Origin: Meloidogyne chitwoodi
Taxonomy: Eukaryota > Nematoda > Chromadorea > Rhabditida > Meloidogynidae
NCBI GenBank assembly: GCA_015183035.1
Contig: JACZZP010000007.1
Location: 310,001 to 374,000 of the forward strand
Length of the DNA stretch: 64,000 nt
Reading direction: 5' to 3'
Of this stretch, positions 12,639 through 23,547 are shown piece after piece (the stretch's first letter is position 1; each line of letters opens with the position of its first letter). The notes beneath the pieces are model-generated. The model was not told the origin of the DNA, made no database searches, and worked only from the letters and a program-made list of their open reading frames with translations. Position numbers and translations under genes: made by a program.

Positions 12639-14377
12639 TTATTCATTTGGCTCTGGACATTGCCAAAGAAAAATTTTTTCTCGAGATGAAGTTAAAAGAC
12701 ATGAACTTTTTGGATGTGTAGAAAGAGAGGTTACCTTTATTTTTAAATTAATTTTATTAAAAAATTAAAATAAAACCTTACATATTTAAAACCTGTTGGA
12801 TGCTCTAATTTAGCTAAAAATTAATTTAAAAAAATTGAAAAAAAATATTAAACCAATTAAAGTGCTTTCAACCAAATCCCAAATGTACACGCGACCATCT
12901 TCAGAGCCTAATAAATTAATTATTTAATAAATTTTAATTAAAAATAATTATTTATTCTTTTGGTTTAATTGAATAGATTCTTGTGAAATGGAAAAATTAT
13001 AAAAAAAATTTTGCTTTCTAGGATTTTTAGTCAAAGACTGATTTTTTAAAATCCAATTTTCAACAAATTTCAAGCATTTAAGTTAAAAAAAAACTAAAAA
13101 TAAATTCCAATAAATCTAAACAACTCCCATCATTTTAAATTTAAAAAATACCACTTAAAACTTCATTGTTTGATGCAAGAATTCCACTTTCAATTCGAAA
13201 ATCTTTGTTTTGATGTCCTTTATAACTTTAAAATAAAATACATATTTAATTTTTTAAATAAAAAACCTTGAAAGTAATTGTCCATTACATTTTTCAAATA
13301 ATCTAATAACTCCACTATTCATTGTAGTAACTAATAAACATTGCTAAAAAATAAAATTAAAAAATAATTAAATTAAAAAATAAACATTGTCAGCAGTTAA
13401 ATTTACTGAAGTCACCGGATCTTTGACAAAATCAACAAAAAGGCGTCCTTCTCGAATGTCATATCTCAATAATATTTTTTAATTAAAAATAAAGTAAAAA
13501 ATTAAAAAAAACCTTCTAGCATTGCCATCAGCTGAACCTGTAGCAATTTCGTAAGCATTAACGTCTAGACAAAGAACACCGTCTTTGGCTTCATCTAATA
13601 CCTTTGGAATTTTAAAAATATTAAATAAAAATTTTATTAAATTTAATAAAACTTAAATACTTGGAAGGGTGGTCCTCGAGAGCGAACATCTAAAAAAATA
13701 AAAACTTGCTAATAGATTTCCTAAAAATAAAAAAAAATTGCTAATAAATTCCTCAAAAATAAAATTTATTAATTAATTCAAACCGTATAAACAAACAAAT
13801 CCGTCTTGACCAGCAGAAATAGCCACAGATGCATCTTCATTAAAAATTACCTAAATTATCAATTTTTAGTCTTTAAATTATTAAAATTTAAAAAAACTAA
13901 CAGCATTAACAGTGCCTCCATGTCCTCTCCACCTTTTCAAAGTTTTTCCAGTTTCAACATCAAAAATCGTTGGCTGTTTGTCTCGTCCTCCTGCCAAAAT
14001 TAGTGAATTGTCTGAAGAACCACAACAATCGAGAACTTCATTTCCTGTTCTTTTTTTTTATTTTAAAAAATTTAAAAAATAGTTTAAACCTGTAAGTATT
14101 TAAATGTATTCTTTTATATGGATTCCAAAGCTTTACTGATTTGTCAGAACCTGCTGTCATACAATAATTTCCATCAACTGAAAAAAAAGTTTAATAAAAA
14201 ATTGCGGACAAAAATTTTTTTTTGAAAAATTTGCTTACCCTCAAATATATTGTTCAAAATAAATTTTTATTAAATTATTTAACCTCATTTTTTACCATTA
14301 AATCTAACAGCTCTAACAGTTCCTTGTCGACAATCATGTTGAACAGAGAGCAGAGAAGGCAATTGGGCTACTTGCAT
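12639..14377 (-). CDS. WDR83: WD-repeat protein 83 (MORG1) homologue
   Basis: WDR83 is a seven-bladed WD40 scaffold linked to MAPK signalling and to the spliceosome. The reconstructed protein starts MQVAQLPSLLSVQHDCRQGT, with VRAVRFN, VDGNYCMTAGSDKSVKLWNP, NEVLDCCGSSDNSLILAGGR, HGGTVNAVIFNEDASVAISA, LDEAKDGVLCLDV, YEIATGSADGNARRYDIREG, YKGHQNKDFRIE, GSEDGRVYIWDLVE and a last blade ending QCPEPNE. The VRAVRFNVDGNYC start and the LDEAxDGV segment match WDR83 in order, not a generic WD protein. About ten short exons. The SDR gene lies 260 bp upstream on the same strand. Confidence 0.9.
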
Positions 14378-14637
14378 TTTTTATTAATTTTTAAAAAATT
14401 TTCTAAAATTATTAGATTTTATAAAATTAAAATGATTTTTAAAATAAAAGTATAATGTCTTTATAAATAAAAGAACAGAAAATAAATTTTTAAAAAATGT
14501 TTAATTGATATTTCACAAAAAATGTTTAAAACTAGAGTGCAATAAAAGTAATACCAATTATTTTTTACACAAAAGGCAAATTTAAAAAAATATAATTTTT
14601 GTATTTATAGTCAAAAATTAAATATTTATCAAATTAA

Positions 14638-16231
14638 CTATATATCCAATAAACACTGTTCCAAACTATTATTGTAGAGAATTTCACATGCAAGAGGATC
14701 GGACACCAAAGGATGGACTTTTTTGGATTCTTTACATTCACTAAAAATAAAAAATAAACAAATGTATAAAAATAAATTAAAAAATAAACCTAAAATATTT
14801 TCCAGAAACACCAGCAACTTTTTTACTGAGTGCCAAGTAAAGAGGAGTCTGAGCGCCATCCTGGGCTGTTTTCTTAAAATTATTTAATTAAAAAAATTAA
14901 AATTTCTATAAAATCCTCAACTTACAAGAATAAACCAAATTAAAGGTGAAATAATATGTTTAATATATTTTTGATACACTTCTGCTCTAACTAAAAATGT
15001 GTCAACACTTCCAGGATGACAAGCATTAGCCGTTATTTTAGAAGCACTGTTAAACGAACGAATACGACGAGTTAATTCAACACAATGCATTATCTAAAAA
15101 AAATTTTTTAAGAAAGTTTAGAAATAAAAAACTCGGTTCGTTTATTTTAAAGTTTAATTAATTAACCCAATATTTAAATTAAAAAATACATTGGCCAATT
15201 TAGAACGAGCATAAGTCTTGTTATTCCAACGTCCAAAATGTTGAGGAGATTCAACAATTTCCGGATCAACACTATCCGCCAATAAATGTAATGCACTGCT
15301 CAGATTAATAATACGGCCTCCTTCTTCAGAATTTTCAAGCTTGGGAAGCAATAATTCAGTCAGGAGAAAATGTCCTGTTTTTTAATTCGAAAAATTAATT
15401 TTTAAATTTTGGTTAAGTGTAAGTGTGTTAGATTATTGATAATGAATAGGTGAAGTTCGAACCCGCTCAAGTCCCTTTCTTTTTTCTGATAAAATTTTCA
15501 CTTTTTTACAAATTATTAGTAGAAAACAAACTTTAAAACATTTTTTTTAATTAAAAAACAACAAGTAAAGCTTAAAAAAATACCTAAATGATTGCTTTGC
15601 CAAGTAAGTTCATGTCCATCAATTGTTTTTTCGTATTGTGGATAGAACATTATACCAGCATTATTAATTAAAATATCCAATTTTTCTTCATCTAAATTCA
15701 TTTTTTAAAATTTAATAATTAAAACTTATAACCTTTATTAAATTCTTCTACAAAATGCCGGACAGAACTAAGGTCAGATAAATCACAATGGCGGACAATC
15801 ATACGAGTCATATCACAACCATACTAAATGTTTAAAGCAAGTAAATAATTTTGAATAAATTATACCCGAGAGAAGAGTTCCCTGGCAGCTTCATTTCCAC
15901 TTGAAACACGTCTACAGGCCATATAAACCTAATAGGAGTTTTCAAAATCAGATTTAAAAGATAAAATAATACTTTAACATAACGCAAATTAAGTTCACGA
16001 ACAAGTTGCATTCCTATTCCAGAGTTTGCTCCTTAAAGTCAAAAAAATAAATCAAAAACAATAAATTAAAAAACCTGTTACAATTGCAACACGACCTCTT
16101 GCACTAATTTTCTCTGTAAACTGCGCTCCTTTTATCCATTGACGCAATGCATATAATATTACAAAAATAAAGAGTAAAATACAGATAATAGTTAACATAT
16201 CGGGCATCCAGCCGGCATCTTCTTCAAGCAT
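14638..16231 (-). CDS. short-chain dehydrogenase, retinol-dehydrogenase-like
   Basis: This is an NAD(P)-dependent classical SDR, probably acting on retinoid, steroid or lipid substrates at the ER. The protein starts MLEEDAGWMPDM, followed by a membrane anchor (LTIICILLFIFVILYAL), then RVAIVTGANSGIG (cofactor loop), LDILINNAGIMF (NNAG motif), IINLSSALHL (catalytic Ser) and YARSK (catalytic Tyr and Lys). ANACHPGSVDTFLVR follows, and the end is NNSLEQCLLDI. RDH11-14-type and WWOX-type SDRs share this layout; the exact orthologue is unclear. The frame stays open upstream of MLEED, but that extension only translates a GGACATTTTGTCC repeat tract (16250-16350), so I reject it. A tRNA-like element lies in one intron. 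Confidence 0.87.
15409..15473 (+). repeat. degenerate tRNA-like element in SDR intron
   Basis: TTGGTTAAGTG (A-box-like, as at 735) is followed by AGTTCGAACCC (B-box-like, 15454-15464). It is antisense to the host gene. The folding is weak. Confidence 0.45.
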
Positions 16232-16249
16232 TTTTACTGAAAAAATAAT

Positions 16250-16350
16250 TAAAATGACACATTTTGTCCTTAAACGATAATTCGGACATTTTGTCCTAAA
16301 CGAAATTCGGACATTTTGTCCCAAAGGGATAATTTGGACATTTTGTCCCA
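16250..16350. repeat. short tandem GGACATTTTGTCC tract
   Basis: About four diverged units of roughly 25-30 bp, each carrying GGACATTTTGTCC or ACATTTTGTCC, lie between the SDR start and the upstream frame. The same word builds the 17-bp satellite at 49.8 kb. Confidence 0.7.
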
Positions 16351-16382
16351 AAAATTTTATAAAATTTTTGTTCAATAAAAAT

Positions 16383-16600
16383 TCAACCCAACACAGTACT
16401 TCCTCTTCCAACTAATTTCTTATAACGATCACTTCCAATAGATTTTATTATTGCTAATTTCTCTGCTGTCAAACTAGAAACATCATTAGCTAATAATTCT
16501 ATTATAGCTCTAGCGTAGTCTGGGACTTTTTCGTCGTTAATTAAATGTTTAATAAAATCCTCATCCAAAGGTCGTTTATGTTGATTAGAAGCCGTAATTT
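16383..16600 (-). CDS. short frame without ATG, unrecognised
   Basis: An open frame reads TASNQHKRPLDEDFIKHLIN, DEKVPDYARAIIELLANDVS and ends SDRYKKLVGRGSTVLG. Composition and the amphipathic pattern look like real protein, unlike the surrounding repeat. There is no in-frame ATG: an in-frame TAA lies upstream, and only TTG or ATT codons could start it. Either an upstream exon is spliced in, the gene is broken, or initiation is non-AUG. It ends 152 bp before the SDR start, on the same strand. I do not recognise the family. Confidence 0.45.
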
Positions 16601-16900
16601 TTTTTTTTAATAAAGTTTTAAAATGTTAGATTTTAATGATTTTTTCGTAAAATTGCTAAAAATTAAGAGAGTGACAGTTTGTCTGAAGATTACAAATGTG
16701 ACATTTTGTCCTAAAATTAAATTTTCTTCCTGTCAATTAAATTTTGAAATCCTCTTATGTTTTTCAATGTAAACGTGTTAATATATATTTCTTAATAAAT
16801 ATAATAATTTTACTCTATTTTTGATGACGTAAGCAAACCAATTTATTTGTCAATAAATAGAGTGTTATTACTTTGGACATAATGTCCATTATTATTAAAA

Positions 16901-17013
16901 ACTTGTGTGAGTGCCATTTATTCGCTAAAAAATATTTTATGACAAAAATTAATTGAAAAATAAAATATATTTTCTTGCGAATAAATGGGGTGTGCACTTA
17001 ACTAGACACAAGT
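16901..17013. mobile_element. MITE with CCATTTATTCGC terminal repeats
   Basis: The left end is ACTTGTGTGAGTGCCATTTA then TTCGC. The right end is GCGAATAAATGGGGTGTGC then an inverted ACTTGTGTCTAG. The interior is AT-rich and non-coding. It belongs to a family with further copies in VPS18 introns and at 42.2, 42.9 and 48.8 kb. Confidence 0.7.
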
Positions 17014-17161
17014 TCCAATTATTTTTAAAAATTTTTAAATTTTTTAGGAATAGAAACTATATTTACTTTTAATTATAAATATTATTTAAATTTAATAAAT
17101 TTTGATTTTTAAAGAAATTTTTAGTAAAAAATAAATAATCTCTTAAATTAAAAAAAAAGTC

Positions 17162-20100
17162 TCAAGGCATCCACATTTTTAATTGTTCCAAATAATCATT
17201 TGCATTATCAAAAAATGGTTTATCAACATTTTCAATTGTTTGTAATCCACAAAGTGGGCAATCACCTAATAACAATTCTTTTATTCTGCTACGGACACTG
17301 TCTAATTTACGTGATGATATTTCTAAAAATAAAATTAAAGAAAAATAGAGGTTATATCCTAAAGGTAATTTTAAGCCCCCTTTTTGACTTAAAATCCAAA
17401 AAATTTTTTTTTTTAAACTTGACTGTTCCGTCCACCCTTGTACAAAGGGTGCATAATATATAGGTTTAAATATTAAAAACAATTAATTAAATTTACTAAC
17501 CTTCTCTGTCATTTCTTTCACCCTGACGATGTCTGATAAAAATATTCGTGTTTGTATTATCCTTTGCATTTTTAAATTCTTTTTTTAAAATTTTTTCTTC
17601 TGTTAATAAAGAAATAAATTCGGGTGATTTTTGCTAAATTAAAAAATAATAAAATAAATAAATTAAAAAAACCTTTAATTTTGCTTCTAAACAGTCTTTA
17701 TGAAAGCAATGTCTACATATAAAAGCAATAAATTGACGTTTAATTAATCCCTCTCTGCAATAGGAACAAAAACTATTTGCACGAATAACCATAAAACTAA
17801 AAGAAATTTTTTAAAAATTTTTTTATAATAAAATTAAAAAAACCTTGATTTTCCTTTATTAATTTCTTCATCTAATTCTTCAGCCATTTCTGACGCATCA
17901 CGTATATCTGTTTGAAGTTTCTAAAAAATAATATTTTTGAAAAAAAATTTAAAATAGTGAGAAATAAAATAGTTTACACCAAAAAATGAAAAATATTTTC
18001 TTGCGAATAAACGGGGTGTGTACCCAAAAATTAAAAACTGTTGGGACCTTAGGGGCATTTAATCGAAATAAACCTTGATTTCAGTTGAATATTCCTTCAG
18101 AAATCCCATCAACGGCTCTTTAAAATGTTCAATTTTTGTAAATTCTGGAAAATGACCAAGAATGTCTTGTATCCGAATAACACGTTTAGATTCTTCAAGT
18201 AAAGAAAGACATTGAGATATTGGAGCTCCACTTTTTATCATACTTTTTGCTGAAAAAAGATGAGAGAATTTTTAAAAATAAAAAATAATGTCAAAATGTC
18301 AAGTCTCAAAATATTCAAAAAAATCAAACCAATCTCTAACCAAACCCTTCTCTTCATTTCCATCAAAATTGAATTCGATCGACTCGTTTTCGTATTTTTA
18401 TTATTATTTGTTATAATTTCAGGAAAAGAATTATTTCCATCAATTTTTTGTTCTATTGCTTCTTCTAATTCAAAAGCACATTTTTTGGCTAATTCAGTAG
18501 ATATTGTCAAGGATAAAGTAACAGCATCTTCATAAAGGCCTTCAATACATAAAAGAAACACTCTACATTCAATTAAACCTTTTTAAAATTATTTTTGAAT
18601 TAATTTTTAATTTCTTAATTTAGACGGAAAGTTGGAAATGTATGTCTACTTTAGTTGAACACATCCCAACTATTCGCTTTTTCTAAATATTGTTTGCGAA
18701 TAAATGGAACCCACCCCATTTATTCGCAAAAAATTTTACCTTCATCACTTTTTGGCTTATCTTTTTTGCGAATAAATGGAATATTCAACTAAAATTAAAA
18801 TTCTGAGAGGACAGTTAGAGGAAAATGACCCAAAAATCTTTCAAAAAATAAATAAAAATAAACCATGTTCTGTGCAAATTCTTAAAGCTTCAGCAATATT
18901 AAAAGAAGGACAATTATTAGAATTATTTATATATTTTTGCATAAAAGGTAATAATTCTAAAGGTTTAAATGTTGCATATAAATTAATACAAAAATCAAGA
19001 ATTGCACCATTTATTTGTAAAGGTAAAAGATTTTCGGTAAAGGTGAAGATGGCATCAACCTAAAATTAAAAATTAAAAAAAAAAAGATTTTTAGTAAAAC
19101 TTGTCTAGTTTATGTGAACATACTCCATTTATTCGCGAGAAAGTATAACAAAAAAAGAGAATTAGAGAACATGTGCACACCCTATTTATTCGCAACAAAA
19201 CATTTTTAAACGCAAAAATGATTTTGACAAAATATTCCCTCGCGAATAAATGGGGTGTTCAATTAAAATAGACAAATTCCTTAGAATTTATTTAAAAAAT
19301 TCATACCATTTTTGCCCTGTTTTTTAATTCTGGATTTAAACATTTATGAAAAGCAGGCAAAAGTTTTAAAGGATCAATTGATCTGTTCTTCAATTTTTTA
19401 ATTAAAAGTAAAATTAATTCAACAGGTACAAGAGTAATTAATTCTTCAGAATATTCATAAATTAAATTTGAATTGTCTACTACAACACGTTCTAGCATTT
19501 CAATCATTTCTTTATATGATTTTTGAATTAATAAAATTTTTAAAACTGTTTTAGTATCATGCAATTTATTTGCTAAATATAATTGAACATCAAAATCAAC
19601 GTGAGAACTTGAAAAAAAAAAATTTTTTTTTTGTAAATTTTCATCAATTAAATAGTAAGAAAAATTAAAACTTGTCTAGTTAAATACACACCCCTTTATT
19701 CGCGAGAAAATATTTTGTTTTTCAATTAATTTTTTAAAAATATTTTTTTTTGCGAATAAATGGCTAGAAGTTCCGAAGATTTTTAGGCCTATTAAATTAA
19801 AAAAAAACCTGATCATTTTGTAGACTGCCACTTGATTATCACTAACAGATTGAAAAACTATTGGCCTATTTAGAAAACAAAAGAGTTGATCTTTTAACCG
19901 TCGCATTTGAGCTTCACGAAGATTTGAAACATCTGAAGAAGAAGGCATTATTCCTCCTCCTCCACTACTTGTTGTTCCTTCATTAATAAAAAAAACATCA
20001 TTTGAAGTTGTTAAACTTTGACGATGTTCAGCAAGTTCAGAAAGTTGAATATCCAAAAGCCAAAGGACTAACATATCTCGATGCATACGTTGCTTAAAAT

Positions 20101-22948
20101 TAAATAAATAAATATTAAATTGGTTATGTGGCTCATAGTAAAAAAAGAAGGAAAATAAAGAGGAAATTCAGGAAAAAAAATAAGATTTTATTTTTAAAAA
20201 ATACACCCAGACGAAAAGGTTTGGAAGACACCCATACATATCAAAAATTAAAAAAAAACCTCATTTCCTTCAAAACGACTTAATCTAAGTTCTAAAAAAT
20301 GTTTAAGACCATTTCGACTGCTAGGTCCATCTTTGAGAAGTAAAAGAACCAATTTTTCAAAGGGCTCATCTGACTGGGCCAAAGCTTCTGCAGCAGCTAC
20401 AAAACTGTAAAAAAAAGAGAAAAGTAAAATAGAAAAAAATAAAACAAACTTTCTTTCTGTCATAAATTTTTCTGCTTCTTTTTTCAAAATTATTTGAAAT
20501 GGTCGTCTATCCTGTAATTGATTGGCAACTTTTTTAGCTTTACCAAATTCTCTATGTTCCATCAAAAAACGCCAAACTTCACGACCTTCGTCATTTGGGC
20601 GATACATAAAAATCAAAGATTCAGAAAATACCCAAATCATATGAGAAGATGCATCTCTTCCCATTCCAATAATTTTTGGTATTCCCTTTAAAAATAAATT
20701 TAAAAAAATTAAAAAAAAAAAGAACAAACTATAAAAAAATCTTCAAATGCCAATGTTCGATCAAAAAGTGAAATTGCAACAATTCTGCTAGTATATAAAA
20801 GCAATAAATGAAATTCTGTTAAACAAATGTCTAATGGATAGTCAAGTCTGCCTTCAGAACGACGATGACTTTAAAAAAAAATAAATATATTTTATAAGTG
20901 AAAAGATGTCAAACTAGAGACCGGCGCGAGACGGGAACACGAGTGGGATTTTAAGGTACAGCGCTCTCGCAATCCTATACTTTTTTGATTTGCGGGATTA
21001 ATCCCGCGGGATACATCCGCAGCATTTTTAAATACTCCCGTAGCGGGATTAAGCAAATACGATTTTGCCAGTCTCTAGTCAAAACCAACTTTCCAAAAGA
21101 TAAAAAAAAATTAAACTGAAAAAGAACAAACTTTAAATTAATTTTGATACAAAGTCGATCACACCAATCAAATTTTTCTGTTGTTGAATTATTCTCTTCA
21201 TTACTACTAGCATCAATTGTACCAATTGAAAGACCATCAGCTGCTAACCAAGCAAATTTTGGGGACAGTTCTTCTTCAAATTGTAAAGGAAAAACAGCAA
21301 AAGCACTTGGCGGTCCTTCATTTTCCTTGTCTTTTTTCATTGAAAGATATTGAGGTTTTTTATCTGCTGAAACAATAAAAAAGGACTTTTTCGATTAGCA
21401 AGTTTTACGGACATTTTACTTGGGAGATTATTTTTGCGAATTATTTTATAAAAATGTTTTATATTAAAAATAAATCACATTAATTCCAAATACAACTCAC
21501 AACACTCAATTACTTCTTCAAAAACATTCTCCCATCGCCAATCAAAAGGATGAGAGTGAAGAAATATTCTCTTCTCCGTATTGCCTTCCATAAAAAATTC
21601 AATGTGTTATTAATAATAAAATAATTCGCAAAATAGTCCCAGAAGGAAATGTCCGCAAAACTGGACACATAAATATTTATAAGCGAAAAGTACTCAATTA
21701 AAAATCAAAAAAAGATAAACCTGAAAATAATGATTGTAAAACAGCTTCAGAGCTTTGATCAACCATAACACTGCTCCAAACAGTTCCAACAACTGGAGGA
21801 GCTGCAAATTTTTGTTGAGATGCTGCTTGTAAATTTGCTGAACCAAAAATGCAGTAAAGCCTATTTGGAACACAAATAAGCAGTAAATAATCACAATCTG
21901 AACCAGAAAGTTGATGAAAATGTAAGCCGGAAATTGGAAGTCCTTTTTCAGAAATATTTGAATTTAATTGTTTTAAATAATTTATTGAGCCTGTAGAAGA
22001 GATATTTGTTTCATAAATTGCTCCTAAAATTTAAAAAAAAATAATATTTGCGGACAAAATATATTTTATCCGCAAAAATTTCATTGCGGATTTTTTTATA
22101 TAATGTGCAACACAATAAATAAAAACCTTTGGTTGTTCCAAAAAGAATAAATCCAGTTTCGGAATCTTTGTTGAATTCAGAATTCCAAGCTACAGCACTT
22201 ACTATCATTCCCTAAAAGTTTTATTATTAAATTTAAAAATTAAATAAAAAAATACTTTAATCCGTCTGACAGGTTTTAAAATACAACTTTTCATGTTTAC
22301 ATAAAAATTTTCTCCAGAAACAGTGGTCACAAGGCCATGAACACCACTAAAGTCCAAATGTAGATGAGCTATTCTATCATGCATTTCAATATGTAATTTT
22401 AGGTCTTTGTTAAAAAATAAATAAATATATAAAATTAAATTTAAAAATTATTTAGGAATATTTGAGTTATATAATTTTGGTATATTCGAAATATTCCTCC
22501 CATGATTTTCAGAGAATTCTTATTTTAGCGGAAAATTCCTTACCAAATAATTATTGAAACAATTGTAAAATTATTATTTAATTTATGGATAAAAAATTTA
22601 AAAAATCAACTGTTTTTTATATTTACGATTTTTTTTGGGGAAGCAATTTTCCAATGAAAAAGGAATTTTCCTAAAAAAAATTGTAGAATTCCCCGAAAAA
22701 TTAGGTAATTAATTTAAAGAAATTTTTTTAATTCTTTTAATTCATACCTGTCTTTTTATTATTTTGTAATCGTATATGAAACAAAGTTTGACTATTAAGA
22801 GCTAAAATCATCATTCCATTTTGAACTTGAAAATGACTTATTGCGTTCAATCTTTTTTTAAAAAAAATTAAAATAAAATTAAAAAAATTAAAAAAAACTT
22901 GAAATCAACTTGTTGACGAACAAAAATATCTCTTGATGTGTCACGCAT
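17162..22948 (-). CDS. VPS18: vacuolar protein sorting 18 (HOPS/CORVET core, RING-H2)
   Basis: VPS18 is a core subunit of the CORVET and HOPS tethers for endosome and lysosome fusion. About twenty exons start at MRDTSRDIFVRQQVDF. The N-terminal part forms a propeller-like region. IIGMGRDASSHMIWVFSESL and YRPNDEGREVWRFLMEHREF mark the propeller-to-helical junction typical of Pep3/Vps18. The clathrin-type helical repeat region includes SSHVDFDVQLYLANKLHD, LPFMQKYINN, IAEALRICTEHGL, LLCIEGLYEDAVTLSL and ILGHFPEFTKIEHFKEPLMG. A coiled stretch (KLQTDIRDASEMAEELDEEI) precedes the RING-H2: CSYC...FICRHCFHKDC...CPLC, then TIENVDKPFFD and a C-terminus QLKMWMP. The order matches human VPS18 throughout. 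The introns are enlarged by MITEs, including four ATTCGC-family insertions and one hAT-like element. Confidence 0.92.
17960..18030. mobile_element. partial ATTCGC-family MITE in VPS18 intron
   Basis: A single end, TTGCGAATAAACGGGGTGTG, is present at 18001-18020, with an AT-rich tail. I cannot see the opposite end. Confidence 0.5.
18640..18800. mobile_element. compound ATTCGC-family MITE in VPS18 intron
   Basis: Four inverted or direct ends (ACTATTCGC, GCGAATAAATGGAACCC, CCCCATTTATTCGC, GCGAATAAATGGAATATTC) occur within 160 bp, flanked by TTTAGTTGAACAC and its inverse GTTCAACTAAA-like sequence. This suggests one copy nested in or fused with another. Confidence 0.65.
19098..19275. mobile_element. 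ATTCGC-family MITE in VPS18 intron
   Basis: It starts ACTTGTCTAGTTTATGTGAA, followed by CCATTTATTCGCG, and ends TCGCGAATAAATGGGGTGTT, followed by an inverted AATAGACAA. An internal CCCTATTTATTCGC is also present. Confidence 0.7.
19669..19770. mobile_element. ATTCGC-family MITE in VPS18 intron
   Basis: It starts ACTTGTCTAGTTAAATACAC, then CCCCTTTATTCGCG. The other end is GCGAATAAATGGCTAG. Confidence 0.65.
20915..21077. mobile_element. hAT-like MITE in VPS18 intron
   Basis: The element begins TAGAGACCGGCGCG and ends GCCAGTCTCTA, an inverted repeat with one mismatch in eleven. It is flanked by GTCAAAC and GTCAAAAC, consistent with an 8-bp duplication that later changed by one A. It is much more GC-rich than the surroundings and contains GGGATTAATCCCGCGGGAT. 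No coding capacity. Confidence 0.75.
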
Positions 22949-23547
22949 AATTAAAAAATAAAAAATAGAAATTTGTGTTGATTCTATATTTTTATAAATT
23001 TTAGACTATTTAAATAAATTTTAAAAAAGGCTTTATTTTTCCTTTATAATAATTTAAATAAATATAAAATTAATTTTAAATATATTTATTTGTTCGCTCT
23101 CAACAATAAATTAATTTATTTATAATAAAGAAAAGAAAAACAATCTCATTGTCAGCTCTCAAAAAAGGCGTAAAATACTCGTATTAATTTGTGGCTAATT
23201 ATTATAAGTAAAAAAAAATAAACAAAAATGCTTAAAATGATATTTAATTTTGTAGGAGAGAAATGGTCATATTTGAGGTTCTTTTTTCTTTTTTGAAACA
23301 AAAATTTTTTCTTAATTGTCTGCAATAATAAATATACCTTTTTTACCCAAAATTATTATTCCTTTTTTTAAAAAATAAATTAAAGGACAGATTTTCTCAA
23401 AAAGGAAAAAAGAATCTCTGGCACTTATACACACAATATGTAATATAAATTTTTTTAATTCATAAAGAAAAAAAAATTTAACAAAAAAAAATACCAAAAG
23501 TAAATATTGCTTCTCTCTTTATATGCAAAAAATAAATTTTTATTTAT
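22949..23547. other. spacer between PPP4R1-like and VPS18 genes
   Basis: This 599-bp AT-rich spacer lies between two minus-strand genes. I see no RNA gene or convincing element. It must hold the VPS18 5' region and the 3' end of the upstream gene. Confidence 0.4.

Noticed and set aside
16232..16411. N-terminal extension of the SDR protein
   Set aside because: The extra residues (GQNV/RTKCP repeats) translate the GGACATTTTGTCC tract; MLEED followed by the membrane anchor fits the family.
16815..16997. 60-residue minus-strand frame
   Set aside because: Most of it is inside the ATTCGC-family MITE.
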